NCBI RefSeq assembly: GCF_002863225.1
Contig: NZ_PKEK01000039.1
Coordinates: 248,001-312,000 of the forward strand
From: Mycobacterium sp.
GTDB taxonomy: Bacteria > Actinomycetota > Actinomycetes > Mycobacteriales > Mycobacteriaceae
Direction of reading: 5' to 3'
Length of the DNA stretch: 64,000 nt
Part shown: positions 51,488 to 60,995 of the stretch, piece by piece
Layout: each line of letters opens with the position of its first letter
Position numbering within the stretch: the first letter of the stretch is position 1
Notes under the pieces: generated by a model
Told to the model about the DNA's origin: nothing
Database searches by the model: none
Seen by the model: the letters and a program-made list of their open reading frames with translations, nothing else
Position numbers and translations under genes: made by a program

Positions 51488-52860
51488 CCGACATCAAAGA
51501 TGCAGCAGTCGAAGCGCCGGAGCTGCTTTCGGAGCCGGTGACCATCGGGGTCGAGGCTTATCTGTCCGAGGACTACGCCCGGGCGGAGCGGGACAAGTTG
51601 TGGCGCAAGGTATGGCAACAGGTTGGCCGGGTCGAGGACCTGCCGAAGACCGGCAGCTTCCTGACCTACGACATCCTCGACGACTCGGTGATCGTGGTAC
51701 GCACCGGTCCGGACACCTTGGCGGCGCACCACAACGTCTGCGTGCACCGCGGGCGCAAACTCGTCGATGTTCCCGAGCGCGCGAAAAGTGCCTGTGGACA
51801 CAAGAAGTCGTTCGTGTGCGGTTTTCACGGCTGGACCTACGGCCTGGACGGCACCTGCACGCACATCCCGGAGCAGCAGGACTGGCAGGACTCGCTGACC
51901 CCACGCAACACTCACCTGGCCCCGGTGCGGGTCGACACCTGGGGTGGCTGGATCTTTGTCAATCTCGATCCGAACTGTGAGCCGCTGCGCGACTATCTCG
52001 AACCGGCGGCCACCATGCTCGATCCGTTCGGCCTGCAGAACATGCGCGTCAAGTGGCGCAAATGGCTGACCTTCCAATGCAATTGGAAGGTCGCGATCGA
52101 GGCGTTCAACGAGACCTACCACGTCGCCACCACCCACCCGCAGTTCAACAAGTTCGGGACGTTCCGCGGCTGGGCCAAGGCGCAGGGCAAGCACAGCAAC
52201 ATCGGTTACGACGCGCCCAAGGATCTCTCCGAGACCAAGTCGAAAATCCGCCTCGGAACCGGAGATCCGCGGATCTCGACGGCGGAGATGCAGATCTACA
52301 CCCTGGAAGAGACCAACGCGACCACCACCCGGACGCTGGTGGAGGCCGCGAAGCGACTGGCCGACGAGTTACCCGAGGGCACCCCACCCGAGAAGGTGCT
52401 CGGTCACTGGCTGGCCGCGGCGCGCGGTGACGACGCCGCCCGCGGGGTGATCTGGCCGACCATCGATCCCGAACACCTGGCCAAGAGCGGCACCGCCTGG
52501 CAGATCTTCCCGAACTTCCAGATCGGCCAGGGTCTGACGACCGCCCTGTGCTACAGCGCGCGTCCCAACGGCTACGACCCGAACAGCTGCATCTTCGAAG
52601 CGGCGTGCTACGAGCTCTACCCGGAAGGCCAAGAGCCGCAGACGGAATGGGAGCACCTGGAAGCCGACGATCCCGGCTGGCGCACCGTCTTTCCGCAGGA
52701 CTTCTCGAATATGGCTGCCGTACAGCAAGGCATGAAATCGCTGGGCTTCACCGGAACCAAGCCCAACCCCTATATGGAACGCAGCACCGCAAACCTGCAC
52801 CGCAACCTTGCCGAATACATGGGCACCGGTGCGCCGCGGGACGTCGCAAAGGAGCAATGA
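51484..52860 (+). CDS. Rieske-type aromatic ring-hydroxylating oxygenase, large subunit
   Basis: 458 residues from an ATG overlapping the SDR stop. The Rieske cluster ligands are Cys86-x-His88 (VCVHRG) and Cys112-x-x-His115 (VCGFHGW). The mononuclear iron site is in NETYHVATTHP (about 208-219), with the bridging acidic residue before it. No ferredoxin, reductase or small subunit is in the operon, so electron-transfer proteins must come from elsewhere. It hydroxylates or dealkylates a ring or side chain, substrate unknown. It is followed immediately by a luciferase-like gene. Confidence 0.93.
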   Translation: MTDIKDAAVEAPELLSEPVTIGVEAYLSEDYARAERDKLWRKVWQQVGRVEDLPKTGSFLTYDILDDSVIVVRTGPDTLAAHHNVCVHRGRKLVDVPERAKSACGHKKSFVCGFHGWTYGLDGTCTHIPEQQDWQDSLTPRNTHLAPVRVDTWGGWIFVNLDPNCEPLRDYLEPAATMLDPFGLQNMRVKWRKWLTFQCNWKVAIEAFNETYHVATTHPQFNKFGTFRGWAKAQGKHSNIGYDAPKDLSETKSKIRLGTGDPRISTAEMQIYTLEETNATTTRTLVEAAKRLADELPEGTPPEKVLGHWLAAARGDDAARGVIWPTIDPEHLAKSGTAWQIFPNFQIGQGLTTALCYSARPNGYDPNSCIFEAACYELYPEGQEPQTEWEHLEADDPGWRTVFPQDFSNMAAVQQGMKSLGFTGTKPNPYMERSTANLHRNLAEYMGTGAPRDVAKEQ

Positions 52861-54050
52861 TGAAAGTCAACCTCGGATTCGGAACCCACAACTCGCACGA
52901 CTGGGACGATCGCGTGCTGGCCGGCGACTTCAGCCGACCGCCCGCCACCCCGGACTGGGAGTGTGTACAGGGCACGCTCGAAATCGCCGACCTGGCCGAG
53001 CCGCTCGGGTTCGACGGCATCTGGATGCCCGAGCACTGCGGCACCCCGTACGGCATGACGCCCAACCCCATTCAGACGTTGAGCTATTTCGCCGGCCGGA
53101 CCGAGCGGGTCGGTCTGGGTACCTTCGTCGCGGTGGCGCCGTGGTGGCACCCGATTCGGCTGGCGCACCAAATCGCCTACCTCGACATCATTTCCAAGGG
53201 CCGCTACACCACCATCGGCATCGGCCGCGGGGTGTCGAAGAGCGAGTTCGACGCCGTCGGGGTGCCGCGGGAGGAAAGCCGACAGCGGTTCAACGAGACC
53301 CTCGACATTCTGGAGCTGGCTTTCTCGGGCAAGCGGTTCTCCTACGACGGCGAGATCTTCAAGGTCCCGGAGATGTCCCTTCGGCCGGAACCGCTGAGCA
53401 GCGACCTGTTCTCCCGGATCTACAGCTCGTCGTCGACGGCGGAGTCGATGGAGATCCTGGCCCGGCGCGGGATGATCCCGCTGTTCGTCGGCAACAAGCC
53501 GATCGAAGATGCCGGCCGGGAAGTGCAGAAGGTCAACACCTTCCGCCAAGAAGAAGGGTTCGCGCCCTGCCAGCCGAAGAACGTCATGTTCATGTACTGC
53601 ACGCCTGACGCCGCCGACGCCGCCAAGACCGAGGAGTGGATCTGGACGGCCAACCGCGATGTCACCGTGCACTACGGATTCGCCGACGCGTCGAACTTCA
53701 AGGGCGTCAAGGGCTACGAGGCCTACGCCTCGCGTGAAGCCACCGCGACGGCGGTGCTGGCCTCCGAGGTGACCGCGGCTGAAGCCGAAGCCAAGGGCAA
53801 GCCGAAGACGCCGGGCTACCACGCATCCAACCTGCTGATCGGAACACCCGAGGAGATCTTCAGTCGGATCCAGGCCGCGCAGGAAGCCTGCTCGTTTCAA
53901 GAGCTCACCATCGTCCCGCAATTCGGCACCATGCCCAACGAGGAGGCGATCGCGAGCACCAAACTGTTCGCCAGGGAGGTGCTGCCGCATGTGCAGAAGA
54001 TGGCCGCGCCACTGCATCCCGCGGCACTGCCGGAGAACGCCCTGGCATGA
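52860..54050 (+). CDS. LLM-class (luciferase-like) flavin-dependent oxidoreductase
   Basis: 396 residues from the ATG at 52860. The ATG three bases earlier is too close to AAAGGAG. The TIM-barrel bacterial-luciferase fold is shown by FDGIWMPEH, RTERVGLGTFVAVAPWWHPIRLAHQIAYLD and GRYTTIGIGRG, all typical of flavin monooxygenases that use reduced FMN or F420. An NAD(P)H:flavin reductase is not adjacent. It could carry out a second oxygen insertion in the same pathway. The stop overlaps the next ATG (ATGA). Confidence 0.9.
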   Translation: MKVNLGFGTHNSHDWDDRVLAGDFSRPPATPDWECVQGTLEIADLAEPLGFDGIWMPEHCGTPYGMTPNPIQTLSYFAGRTERVGLGTFVAVAPWWHPIRLAHQIAYLDIISKGRYTTIGIGRGVSKSEFDAVGVPREESRQRFNETLDILELAFSGKRFSYDGEIFKVPEMSLRPEPLSSDLFSRIYSSSSTAESMEILARRGMIPLFVGNKPIEDAGREVQKVNTFRQEEGFAPCQPKNVMFMYCTPDAADAAKTEEWIWTANRDVTVHYGFADASNFKGVKGYEAYASREATATAVLASEVTAAEAEAKGKPKTPGYHASNLLIGTPEEIFSRIQAAQEACSFQELTIVPQFGTMPNEEAIASTKLFAREVLPHVQKMAAPLHPAALPENALA

Positions 54051-55888
54051 CCGACTGCCCACAGCCGACTGACACACCCGACGACGTCGACATCGCGGCC
54101 CTTCGTGAGAAGTATGCGAGCGAGCGTGAAAAGCGACTTCGCTCAGAAGGTTCCAAGCAGTACGTGGAGCTCGAAGACGACTTCGCCGGGTACTACGAGA
54201 CCGACCCGCACTCACCTCAACTGGTACGCGACCCGATCGACGAAGACATCGATGTCGCGGTGATCGGCGGCGGCTTCGCCGGCCTGCTCTGCGGAGCGCA
54301 CTTGAAGAAGGCCGGCGTCGACGATGTGCGAATCATCGAGCTCGGCGGCGACTTCGGCGGAGTCTGGTACTGGAACCGCTATCCCGGCATCCAGTGCGAC
54401 AACGAATCCTATTGCTACATACCGCTACTCGAAGAGCTCGACTTCATGCCGAGCAAGAAGTTCGCGGACGGCGCAGAGATCTACGAGCACTGCCGGAACA
54501 TCGGGAAGCACTTCGGACTCTACGACGGGGCGATCTTCTCCACCCAGGTTCGCGACATGCGTTGGGACGACGCGATCAAACGGTGGCGGATCAGCACCGA
54601 CCGCGACGACGACATCCGCGCCCGCTTCGTGGTGATGGCCTCCGGGCCGTTCCACCGGCCGAAGCTGCCCGGCATCCCCGGCCTCCGAGATTTCAAGGGG
54701 CACAGCTTCCACACCTCACGCTGGGACTACGCCTATACCGGCGGTGACAGCACGGGTGGGCTGGACAAGCTCGCCGACAAGACCGTCGCCCTGGTGGGCA
54801 CCGGAGCGACCGGCATCCAGGTGACCCCGTTCATCGCACGACATGCCAAGCACCTTTATGTCTTTCAACGCACGCCGTCCACCGTCGACGTCCGCAACAA
54901 CACCCCCACCGATCCGGAATGGGTGAAGACGCTGCGGCCCGGCTGGCAGAAGGAACGGCAACGCAACTTCCACTCGTGGACGTTCGAGGGGATGGCGCTG
55001 GGACAGCCGGACCTGGTCTGCGACTTCTGGACCGAACTCGGACGCAACACCGCGGCAAGGGTTCTCGCGCTCGACGACCCGGCCTCGCTGAGCCCCGAAC
55101 AGTTCATGGCGATCCGCGAGCAAGAGGACTACAAAGTCATGGAGCGGCTGCGGCGCCGCGTCGAGAGCATCGTCAGCCATGAGGACACCGCGGAAGCGCT
55201 CAAACCGTACTACCGGTTTCTGTGCAAGCGGCCGTGTTCGAACGACGACTACCTGGAGACGTTCAACCGGCCCAATGTCACGCTGGTCGACGTCTCCGCG
55301 ACCAAGGGCGTACAACGGGCCACCGCAACGGGACTCGTGGCCAACGACGTCGAGTACGACGTCGACTGCATCATCTACGCCAGCGGGTTCGAGATCACCA
55401 CCGAGATGAGTCGCCGGTATTCGATCGACGCCATCGAGGGCCGCGACGAGCGCGCGCTGTTCGACTACTGGGCCGACGGCTACCAGACCCTGCACGGCAT
55501 GATTAGCCGTGGCTTCCCCAACCAGTTCTTCACCGGCTTCACCCAGGTGGGGATCTCGGCGAACATCGCGGCCAACTACGAACTGCAGGGCGAGCACATC
55601 GCCTACATCGTCGCCGAGGCGATCCGGCGGGGTGCGCGCACCGTCGAGCCCACCCAACGCGCCCAGGATGACTGGTGCACGACCATCGAAGAGAATGCGA
55701 TCGACAACTCCGCGTTCGATTCTCAGTGCACGCCAGGCTATTACAACAACGAAGGCGGCGGTGGGGGCGAAGGTATCCGCTCTCACCTCGGCCAGCCCTA
55801 CGGGCCGGGGTTCTACGCGTTCGGCGACCTGCTGGCGCAGTGGCGTGCGAAGGGCGACCTGGACGGGCTCGTCTTAGGGCACGAATGA
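54047..55888 (+). CDS. Flavin-containing monooxygenase, Baeyer-Villiger type
   Basis: 613 residues, ATG overlapping the previous stop. FAD motif VIGGGFAG (72-79), NADPH motif VGTGATGIQ (about 248), and the Baeyer-Villiger fingerprint FKGHSFHTSRW (about 216-226), where the final residues are WD rather than WP. An N-terminal extension of about 65 residues is typical of cyclohexanone/hydroxyacetophenone-type enzymes. It inserts oxygen next to a ketone, giving an ester or lactone. Followed by an SDR whose ATG overlaps its stop. Confidence 0.9.
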   Translation: MTDCPQPTDTPDDVDIAALREKYASEREKRLRSEGSKQYVELEDDFAGYYETDPHSPQLVRDPIDEDIDVAVIGGGFAGLLCGAHLKKAGVDDVRIIELGGDFGGVWYWNRYPGIQCDNESYCYIPLLEELDFMPSKKFADGAEIYEHCRNIGKHFGLYDGAIFSTQVRDMRWDDAIKRWRISTDRDDDIRARFVVMASGPFHRPKLPGIPGLRDFKGHSFHTSRWDYAYTGGDSTGGLDKLADKTVALVGTGATGIQVTPFIARHAKHLYVFQRTPSTVDVRNNTPTDPEWVKTLRPGWQKERQRNFHSWTFEGMALGQPDLVCDFWTELGRNTAARVLALDDPASLSPEQFMAIREQEDYKVMERLRRRVESIVSHEDTAEALKPYYRFLCKRPCSNDDYLETFNRPNVTLVDVSATKGVQRATATGLVANDVEYDVDCIIYASGFEITTEMSRRYSIDAIEGRDERALFDYWADGYQTLHGMISRGFPNQFFTGFTQVGISANIAANYELQGEHIAYIVAEAIRRGARTVEPTQRAQDDWCTTIEENAIDNSAFDSQCTPGYYNNEGGGGGEGIRSHLGQPYGPGFYAFGDLLAQWRAKGDLDGLVLGHE

Positions 55889-56820
55889 GTGAGCTGAGGT
55901 TCGACGATCGGGTCGCCGTCATCACCGGCGCCGGCCGTGGACTCGGTCGCTCCTACGCGCTGCTGCTTGCCTCGCGGGGGGCCAAGGTGGTGGTCAACGA
56001 CACCGGTGCGAGTCTGACCGGAGACGGTACGGACACCCGCCCGGCCGACGAGGTCGCGCGCGAAATCGTCTCCGCCGGCGGACAAGCCGTCGCCTGCACC
56101 GAATCGGTCGCGACGGCGGACGGCGGCCAGGCGATCATCCAGCAGGCGCTGGACCACTACGGTCGCATCGACGTGCTGATCCACAATGCCGGGACAGTCC
56201 GGCGCGCGGCGCTGGGCGAGATGAGTTACGACGACTTCGACGCCGTGCTCGACGTCCACCTTCGCGGTGCGTTTCACGTTGTGCGGCCGGCCTTTCCGGT
56301 GATGCGCAAAGCTCGCTACGGACGCATCGTTCTGACGTCGTCGATCGGCGGGCTCTACGGCAACCACGACGTGGCCAACTATGCCGTGGCCAAGGCGGGC
56401 GTCATCGGGCTGGCCAATGTCGCCGCGCTCGAAGGCGCCGCCGACGACGTCAAATGCAACGTCATCGTCCCCTCGGCGGTCACCAGAATGGCGGAAGGGC
56501 TCGATACTTCGGCGTATCCGCCGATGTGCCCGGACCAGGTGGCCCCGGTGGTCGGGTGGCTGGCCCACCAGTCCTGTTCGATCACCGGTGAGATGCTGGT
56601 CGCGGTCGCGGGCCGGGTGGCCCGTGCCACGGTCGCCGAATCGGCGGGGGTATATCGTTCGTCCTGGTCGATCGAAGACGTCGGCGAGAACCTGGATTCG
56701 ATTCGGGATCTCAACGCGCCCTTGGTTTTTCCGGTCGTTCCGGGTGGTCATGCCGAACATCTGCGCTACAGCTTCGCTCGGGTCGAGCGGGAAGGAGCCG
56801 GTGATGTTCAACGGCGTTGA
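55885..56820 (+). CDS. SDR family oxidoreductase (HSD17B4/MFE-2 dehydrogenase-like)
   Basis: 311 residues from the ATG at 55885 (MSELRFDDRVAVITGAGRGLGR). TGAGRGLG, VNDTGAS acidic NAD contact, HNAG for NNAG, Ser in TSSIGG and YAVAK as Tyr/Lys. Length and the C-terminal extension match the (3R)-hydroxyacyl-CoA dehydrogenase part of peroxisomal multifunctional enzyme type 2. A hydroxyacyl-CoA substrate fits the neighbouring CoA transferase, whose start lies inside its end. Confidence 0.9.
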   Translation: MSELRFDDRVAVITGAGRGLGRSYALLLASRGAKVVVNDTGASLTGDGTDTRPADEVAREIVSAGGQAVACTESVATADGGQAIIQQALDHYGRIDVLIHNAGTVRRAALGEMSYDDFDAVLDVHLRGAFHVVRPAFPVMRKARYGRIVLTSSIGGLYGNHDVANYAVAKAGVIGLANVAALEGAADDVKCNVIVPSAVTRMAEGLDTSAYPPMCPDQVAPVVGWLAHQSCSITGEMLVAVAGRVARATVAESAGVYRSSWSIEDVGENLDSIRDLNAPLVFPVVPGGHAEHLRYSFARVEREGAGDVQRR

Positions 56821-57997
56821 ATCCGGTCGCACCGGACATACCGGCCCGCTGGCCGGAGTCCGGGTGGTCGACCTCACCGCGATGGTGATGGGCCCGTACT
56901 CCACGCAGATCATGGCTGACATGGGGGCCGACGTGATCAAGGTCGAGTCGCCGGACGGCGACGACACCCGCTACATCTCGGTCGGTCCGACCCCGGGAAT
57001 GAGTGGGGTGTTCGTCAACGTGAACCGCGGTAAGCGCAGCGTCGTGCTCGATCTGCGCTCGGAGGCCGGCAAGCTGGCGCTGCGCTCGCTGATCGAGACC
57101 GCCGACGTCTTCATCCATTCGATGCGCGCCAAGGCCATTGCGCGACTCGGGTTCAGCTACGACGAGGTGGCCGCGATCAATCCGTCGATCGTCTACACCA
57201 ACTGCTATGGCTATGGTCGCCGCGGGCCCGACCGCGACCTGCCGGCCTACGACGACACCATCCAGGCCGAGTGCGGGTTGCCCGCCGTCCAGGAACTGCT
57301 GACCGGCGAGGCCAACTATGTGGGCACAATCATGGCGGACAAGGTCGCCGGTCTGACCGCGCTGTATGCGACCACGATGGCCCTGTTCCACCGCGAAAGA
57401 ACCGGCGAAGGTCAGGAAGTTGAAGTCGCCATGTTCGAAACTATGGCATCTTTCATGTTGGTCGAGCATGCCAACGGTGCCATGTTCGACCCCCCGTTGA
57501 GTCCCGCGATCTACCCGCGCACCGTCGCACCGAACCGCAAGCCGTACCGCACGAAGGACGGCTTCATCGCCGCCCTGATCTACAACGACCGGCACTGGTC
57601 GGCCTTCGTCGAGGCGGTCAACCCGCCGTGGGCCGGCGACCTGTACGCCACCCTCGAGCGCCGGGCCCGCCAGATCGACACGGTGTATTCACTGGTCGCG
57701 GAAACCCTCCTGGAGCGAACCACCGACGAGTGGTTGGCGCTGTTCCGTGAGTTGCAGATCCCCGCGGCCCCACTGCAGACGCCGGCGGAGCTTTTCGATG
57801 ACCCGCACCTCAACGCCGTCGGTTTCTTCGAGACGGTGGACACCGAGCACGGGCCGGTGCGGTTCCCCGGTGTGCCCACCTGGTTCTCCCGGACGTCCGG
57901 TCGCGTCGCGGGCCCGGCGCCGCAGCTGGGCGCCGACACGGCTGCGGTGCTCGACGAACTCGGGCTCGGCACCCAGGCCGCGCACGACTCGGCGTAA
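56804..57997 (+). CDS. CaiB/BaiF family (type III) CoA transferase
   Basis: 397 residues from the ATG at 56804, with GAAGGAG six bases before, inside the end of the SDR gene. GVRVVDLTAMVMGPYSTQIMAD and GADVIKVE are the N-terminal family signatures. LDLRSEAGK and IMADKVAGL contribute the CoA site, with the conserved Asp for the acyl intermediate. It moves CoA between carboxylic acids, so a product acid of this operon can be activated without ATP. It ends the operon. Confidence 0.92.
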   Translation: MFNGVESGRTGHTGPLAGVRVVDLTAMVMGPYSTQIMADMGADVIKVESPDGDDTRYISVGPTPGMSGVFVNVNRGKRSVVLDLRSEAGKLALRSLIETADVFIHSMRAKAIARLGFSYDEVAAINPSIVYTNCYGYGRRGPDRDLPAYDDTIQAECGLPAVQELLTGEANYVGTIMADKVAGLTALYATTMALFHRERTGEGQEVEVAMFETMASFMLVEHANGAMFDPPLSPAIYPRTVAPNRKPYRTKDGFIAALIYNDRHWSAFVEAVNPPWAGDLYATLERRARQIDTVYSLVAETLLERTTDEWLALFRELQIPAAPLQTPAELFDDPHLNAVGFFETVDTEHGPVRFPGVPTWFSRTSGRVAGPAPQLGADTAAVLDELGLGTQAAHDSA

Positions 57998-58165
57998 CGC
58001 GGAGTTGGCGCGCGCCAGCATATTTCGACCGCCCCCCGCGTCGTGTCTGCCGCTGATGCGGTCGGCCCGCACCTAAACTGGCGCCTGCATCAAGCAGGGA
58101 AGGGGCACTCGCGTATCGGCGCCAAAAAAGCCGCCGACCAGGAAACCGGTCGGCGCGCTGGAGAG

Positions 58166-60268
58166 GTGAACACAGAACCGGCCGGGGCGTACCCCGTGCC
58201 GGTTCATTCTGCTCGGAAGCCCCGCTGGGTCGCCCCGCCGCCGATCAGCCGTCCTTCCCGAAAGGCGAGCGACGACGCTGCCGAGCGCCGCCCGGGCATT
58301 CGAGCGCTGGATGGGCTGCGCGCACTCGCCGTCGGGTTGGTGCTCGCCGACCACGGCGGTATCCCCGGGATGTCCGGCGGCTTTCTGGGTGTCGACGTGT
58401 TCTTCGTGCTCAGCGGGTTCCTGATCACGTCGCTGCTGCTGGACGAACTCGGCCGGACCGGACGCATCGATCTGGGCAATTTCTGGATCCGCCGGGCCCG
58501 CCGCCTGCTGCCCGCGCTGGTCCTGATGGTGCTGACAGTGGCCGTCGGGCGTCAACTGTTCGCGCCCGAAGCGATCGCCAGCCTGCGCAATGACGCCGTC
58601 GCCGCCTTCTTCTGGGTGGCGAACTGGATGTTCGTCGCAGACAAGACCGGCTACTTCGCGCAGGGCTCCCCGCCGTCGCCGCTGCAACACGCCTGGTCGC
58701 TCGGCGTCGAAGAGCAGTACTACATCGTCTGGCCACTGATGCTGGTCGCGGTGGCCGTGGGGCTGTCGGTTCGCGCCCGGCGCCGCAAGAGCCGGGCCAC
58801 TGTCGGCGCGGTCCGCCTGACGGTGTTCGTGCTGGCCACCCTCGGCGCGCTGGGGTCGGCGGCGACGGCCATCCTGCTGGCGTCCGACTCCACCCGCGAC
58901 CGGGTCTACTTCGGCACCGACACCCGGGCCCAGGCGCTGTTGGTCGGCGCGGCGGCATCGGCGCTGCTGGTCGGGGACTGGCCGGCGCTGAACCGCGGTT
59001 GGTCGCTGATCCGTTCGCGCACCGGAAAGTGGATCGCCAGGACGCTTCCGGCGATCGGTCTGGCCCTGCTCGGGGTGGCCGTGCACTACGCCACGGGCAA
59101 CGCGCGGGAATTCCGCTACGGGCTGCTGATCGCGGTCGCCGTCGCGGCAGTGCTGGTGATCGCACCGGTGGCGCTGGATCAGCGCGGGCCCGTCGCGACC
59201 GTGCTGGCGTGGGGTCCGCTGGCCTGGCTGGGCGGTATCTCCTACGGCATCTACCTGTGGCATTGGCCGGTTTTTCTGGTGCTCAACGGGCAGCGGACCG
59301 GATGGCACGGGCTGTCGCTGTTCGCGGTCCGCTGCGCCGCCACGCTGGCGGTGTCGGTGGTGTCGTGGTGGGTGATCGAACAGCCCGTCCGCAAGTGGCG
59401 GCCGGTACGGGTGCCGTTGTTGCCGCTGGCCGGCGCTACCGCCGCGACCGCCGCGGCGGTGACGTTGCTGGTGGTCCCGGTGGTTCACAAGCCCGGGGTG
59501 AGCGCCCTCGACGCCAGCCTTCCGCCTGGCGTGTCACCGGTGGCCGTGGTGTCGCCGTCGACTCCGGAAGGGGTGCGGCCCGCGCGGGCGATCACCAAAC
59601 GAGATCCGCGACGTCCGTTCACCGTCTCGGTGTTCGGCGACTCGATCGGCTGGACGATGATGCATTTCCTGCCGCCGACGCCGGGTTTTCAATTCGTCGA
59701 CCACACCGTGATCGGCTGCAGCCTGGTGCGCGGCGGGCCGTACAGCTACCTCGGCCAGACCCTGGACCAGAAGGGTGAGTGCGAATCGTGGCCGGGCCGC
59801 TGGACGCAGCAGATCGCCGCCGACCAGCCCGACGCCGTCCTGCTGGTCATCGGCCGCTGGGAGACCGTGGACCGGGTCAACGAGGGGCGATGGACCCACA
59901 TCGGCGACCCGGCCTTCGACTCCTACATCAGCACCGAATTGCGGCGCGCCATCGACATTCTCAGCTTCAGCGGAGCGCCGCTGACCGTGGCGAACCTGCC
60001 GTACAGCAGGCGCGGTGAGCGCCCGGACGGGAGCCTGTATCCCGAGGATCAGCCGCAACGGGTGGACGAATGGAACACCATGTTGGGTAAAACCGTCAGC
60101 GATCGCCCCGACGTTCGCATCCTCGATCTGAAGAAGAAGCTGTGCCCGGACGGCACCTACACGGCTGACGTCGACGGCATCCACGTCCGCAGCGACGGCG
60201 TGCACCTCACCGAGGAGGGCGTGCAATGGCTGACGCCCTGGGTCGAGCAGTCGCTCAAGCCGCGCTGA
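58166..60268 (+). CDS. Membrane acyltransferase with C-terminal SGNH domain (Rv0111-like)
   Basis: 700 residues from the GTG at 58166 (VNTEPAGAYPV). Starts further upstream are in frame but lack ribosome sites. The acyltransferase_3 domain begins with IRALDGLRALAVGLVLADHGG and has about ten hydrophobic segments with FFVLSGFLIT and HAWSLGVEEQYY. The C-terminal SGNH part shows FGDSIGW (Ser) and DGIHVRSDGVHL (Asp/His). This OafA-type layout moves acyl groups across the membrane to a surface glycan or lipid. The size and later neighbours match M. tuberculosis Rv0111. Confidence 0.9.
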   Translation: MNTEPAGAYPVPVHSARKPRWVAPPPISRPSRKASDDAAERRPGIRALDGLRALAVGLVLADHGGIPGMSGGFLGVDVFFVLSGFLITSLLLDELGRTGRIDLGNFWIRRARRLLPALVLMVLTVAVGRQLFAPEAIASLRNDAVAAFFWVANWMFVADKTGYFAQGSPPSPLQHAWSLGVEEQYYIVWPLMLVAVAVGLSVRARRRKSRATVGAVRLTVFVLATLGALGSAATAILLASDSTRDRVYFGTDTRAQALLVGAAASALLVGDWPALNRGWSLIRSRTGKWIARTLPAIGLALLGVAVHYATGNAREFRYGLLIAVAVAAVLVIAPVALDQRGPVATVLAWGPLAWLGGISYGIYLWHWPVFLVLNGQRTGWHGLSLFAVRCAATLAVSVVSWWVIEQPVRKWRPVRVPLLPLAGATAATAAAVTLLVVPVVHKPGVSALDASLPPGVSPVAVVSPSTPEGVRPARAITKRDPRRPFTVSVFGDSIGWTMMHFLPPTPGFQFVDHTVIGCSLVRGGPYSYLGQTLDQKGECESWPGRWTQQIAADQPDAVLLVIGRWETVDRVNEGRWTHIGDPAFDSYISTELRRAIDILSFSGAPLTVANLPYSRRGERPDGSLYPEDQPQRVDEWNTMLGKTVSDRPDVRILDLKKKLCPDGTYTADVDGIHVRSDGVHLTEEGVQWLTPWVEQSLKPR

Positions 60269-60287
60269 CGTCCTGCGGCCGCAAGAT

Positions 60288-60947
60288 TTACGTCGCGGCG
60301 TAGCAGCTGAGCTCCATGCTGTCGCTGTCGCGGACCGCGAAATTGAAACTCACGTAACCACTTTCGCTGCCATGCACATAATCGAGGTAGGTCCGGGTTT
60401 CGGGGCTCTCGGTGTTGTCGGCGATGACCAGCGCACCGGGCGACAGCTTCGGCTCCAGCAGCTCGATCACGGGCAGGTACAGCTCTTTCCACCCATCGAG
60501 CAGGACGAAGTCGACCGGCCCGTCCAGGTCGGCGAGTGTTGACAGCGCGTCACCCTCGAGAATGGTGATCAAGTCGTCCAAGCCGGTGTCGGCGAACGTC
60601 TGCTTGGAGGCGGCGATCTTGGTGTCGTTGATCTCGGTCGTGATCACCCGGCCGGCGCCGTTGTCACGCACGGCCGAGGCCAGGTGTAGCGCCGAAATAC
60701 CAAAGGACATACCGAATTCCACGATGGTGGCCGGCTTGGTCGCTCGCACCAGCGAGTACAGCAGCCGACCGGACTCCGGCGTCACGGGAATGTAGAACTC
60801 GCTCATCGCTTCGGCGCGTTCCTTGACGGATACCGAGGCCGACATGTTCGGAGGCCGCTCGCGCAGTGTCGACATCTGCTCCTGCGCCTCGGCGTACATC
60901 CGGTGCAGCGTGTCGGCGACTCGGGGTTGTTGCAAAGTAGTAGCCAT
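60288..60947 (-). CDS. Class I SAM-dependent O-methyltransferase
   Basis: 219 residues. VEFGMSFGISALHLA is the SAM motif I of Methyltransf_24/O-methyltransferase-3-like enzymes, followed by VITTEIND (acidic ribose contact), LDGPVDFVLLDGWKE (metal or catalytic Asp region) and ALVIADN. The N-terminal helices resemble catechol-O-methyltransferase-like proteins. Convergent with the acyltransferase across 19 bases. Substrate unknown. Confidence 0.87.
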   Translation of the reverse strand: MATTLQQPRVADTLHRMYAEAQEQMSTLRERPPNMSASVSVKERAEAMSEFYIPVTPESGRLLYSLVRATKPATIVEFGMSFGISALHLASAVRDNGAGRVITTEINDTKIAASKQTFADTGLDDLITILEGDALSTLADLDGPVDFVLLDGWKELYLPVIELLEPKLSPGALVIADNTESPETRTYLDYVHGSESGYVSFNFAVRDSDSMELSCYAAT

Positions 60948-60995
60948 GCCGTCGAGCCTAGCTTGATCGTTAATGAACGCCAGCGGGCACTTCTT

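Noticed and set aside
52860..54050. Luciferase subunit for the LuxC/LuxE-like pair
   Set aside because: The LLM protein lies 37 kb away in a different operon and resembles flavin/F420 monooxygenases rather than LuxA/LuxB.
58073..59488. A 471-residue minus-strand open frame
   Set aside because: Antisense to the membrane acyltransferase; rich in His/Gln/Arg with no hydrophobic or catalytic motif.
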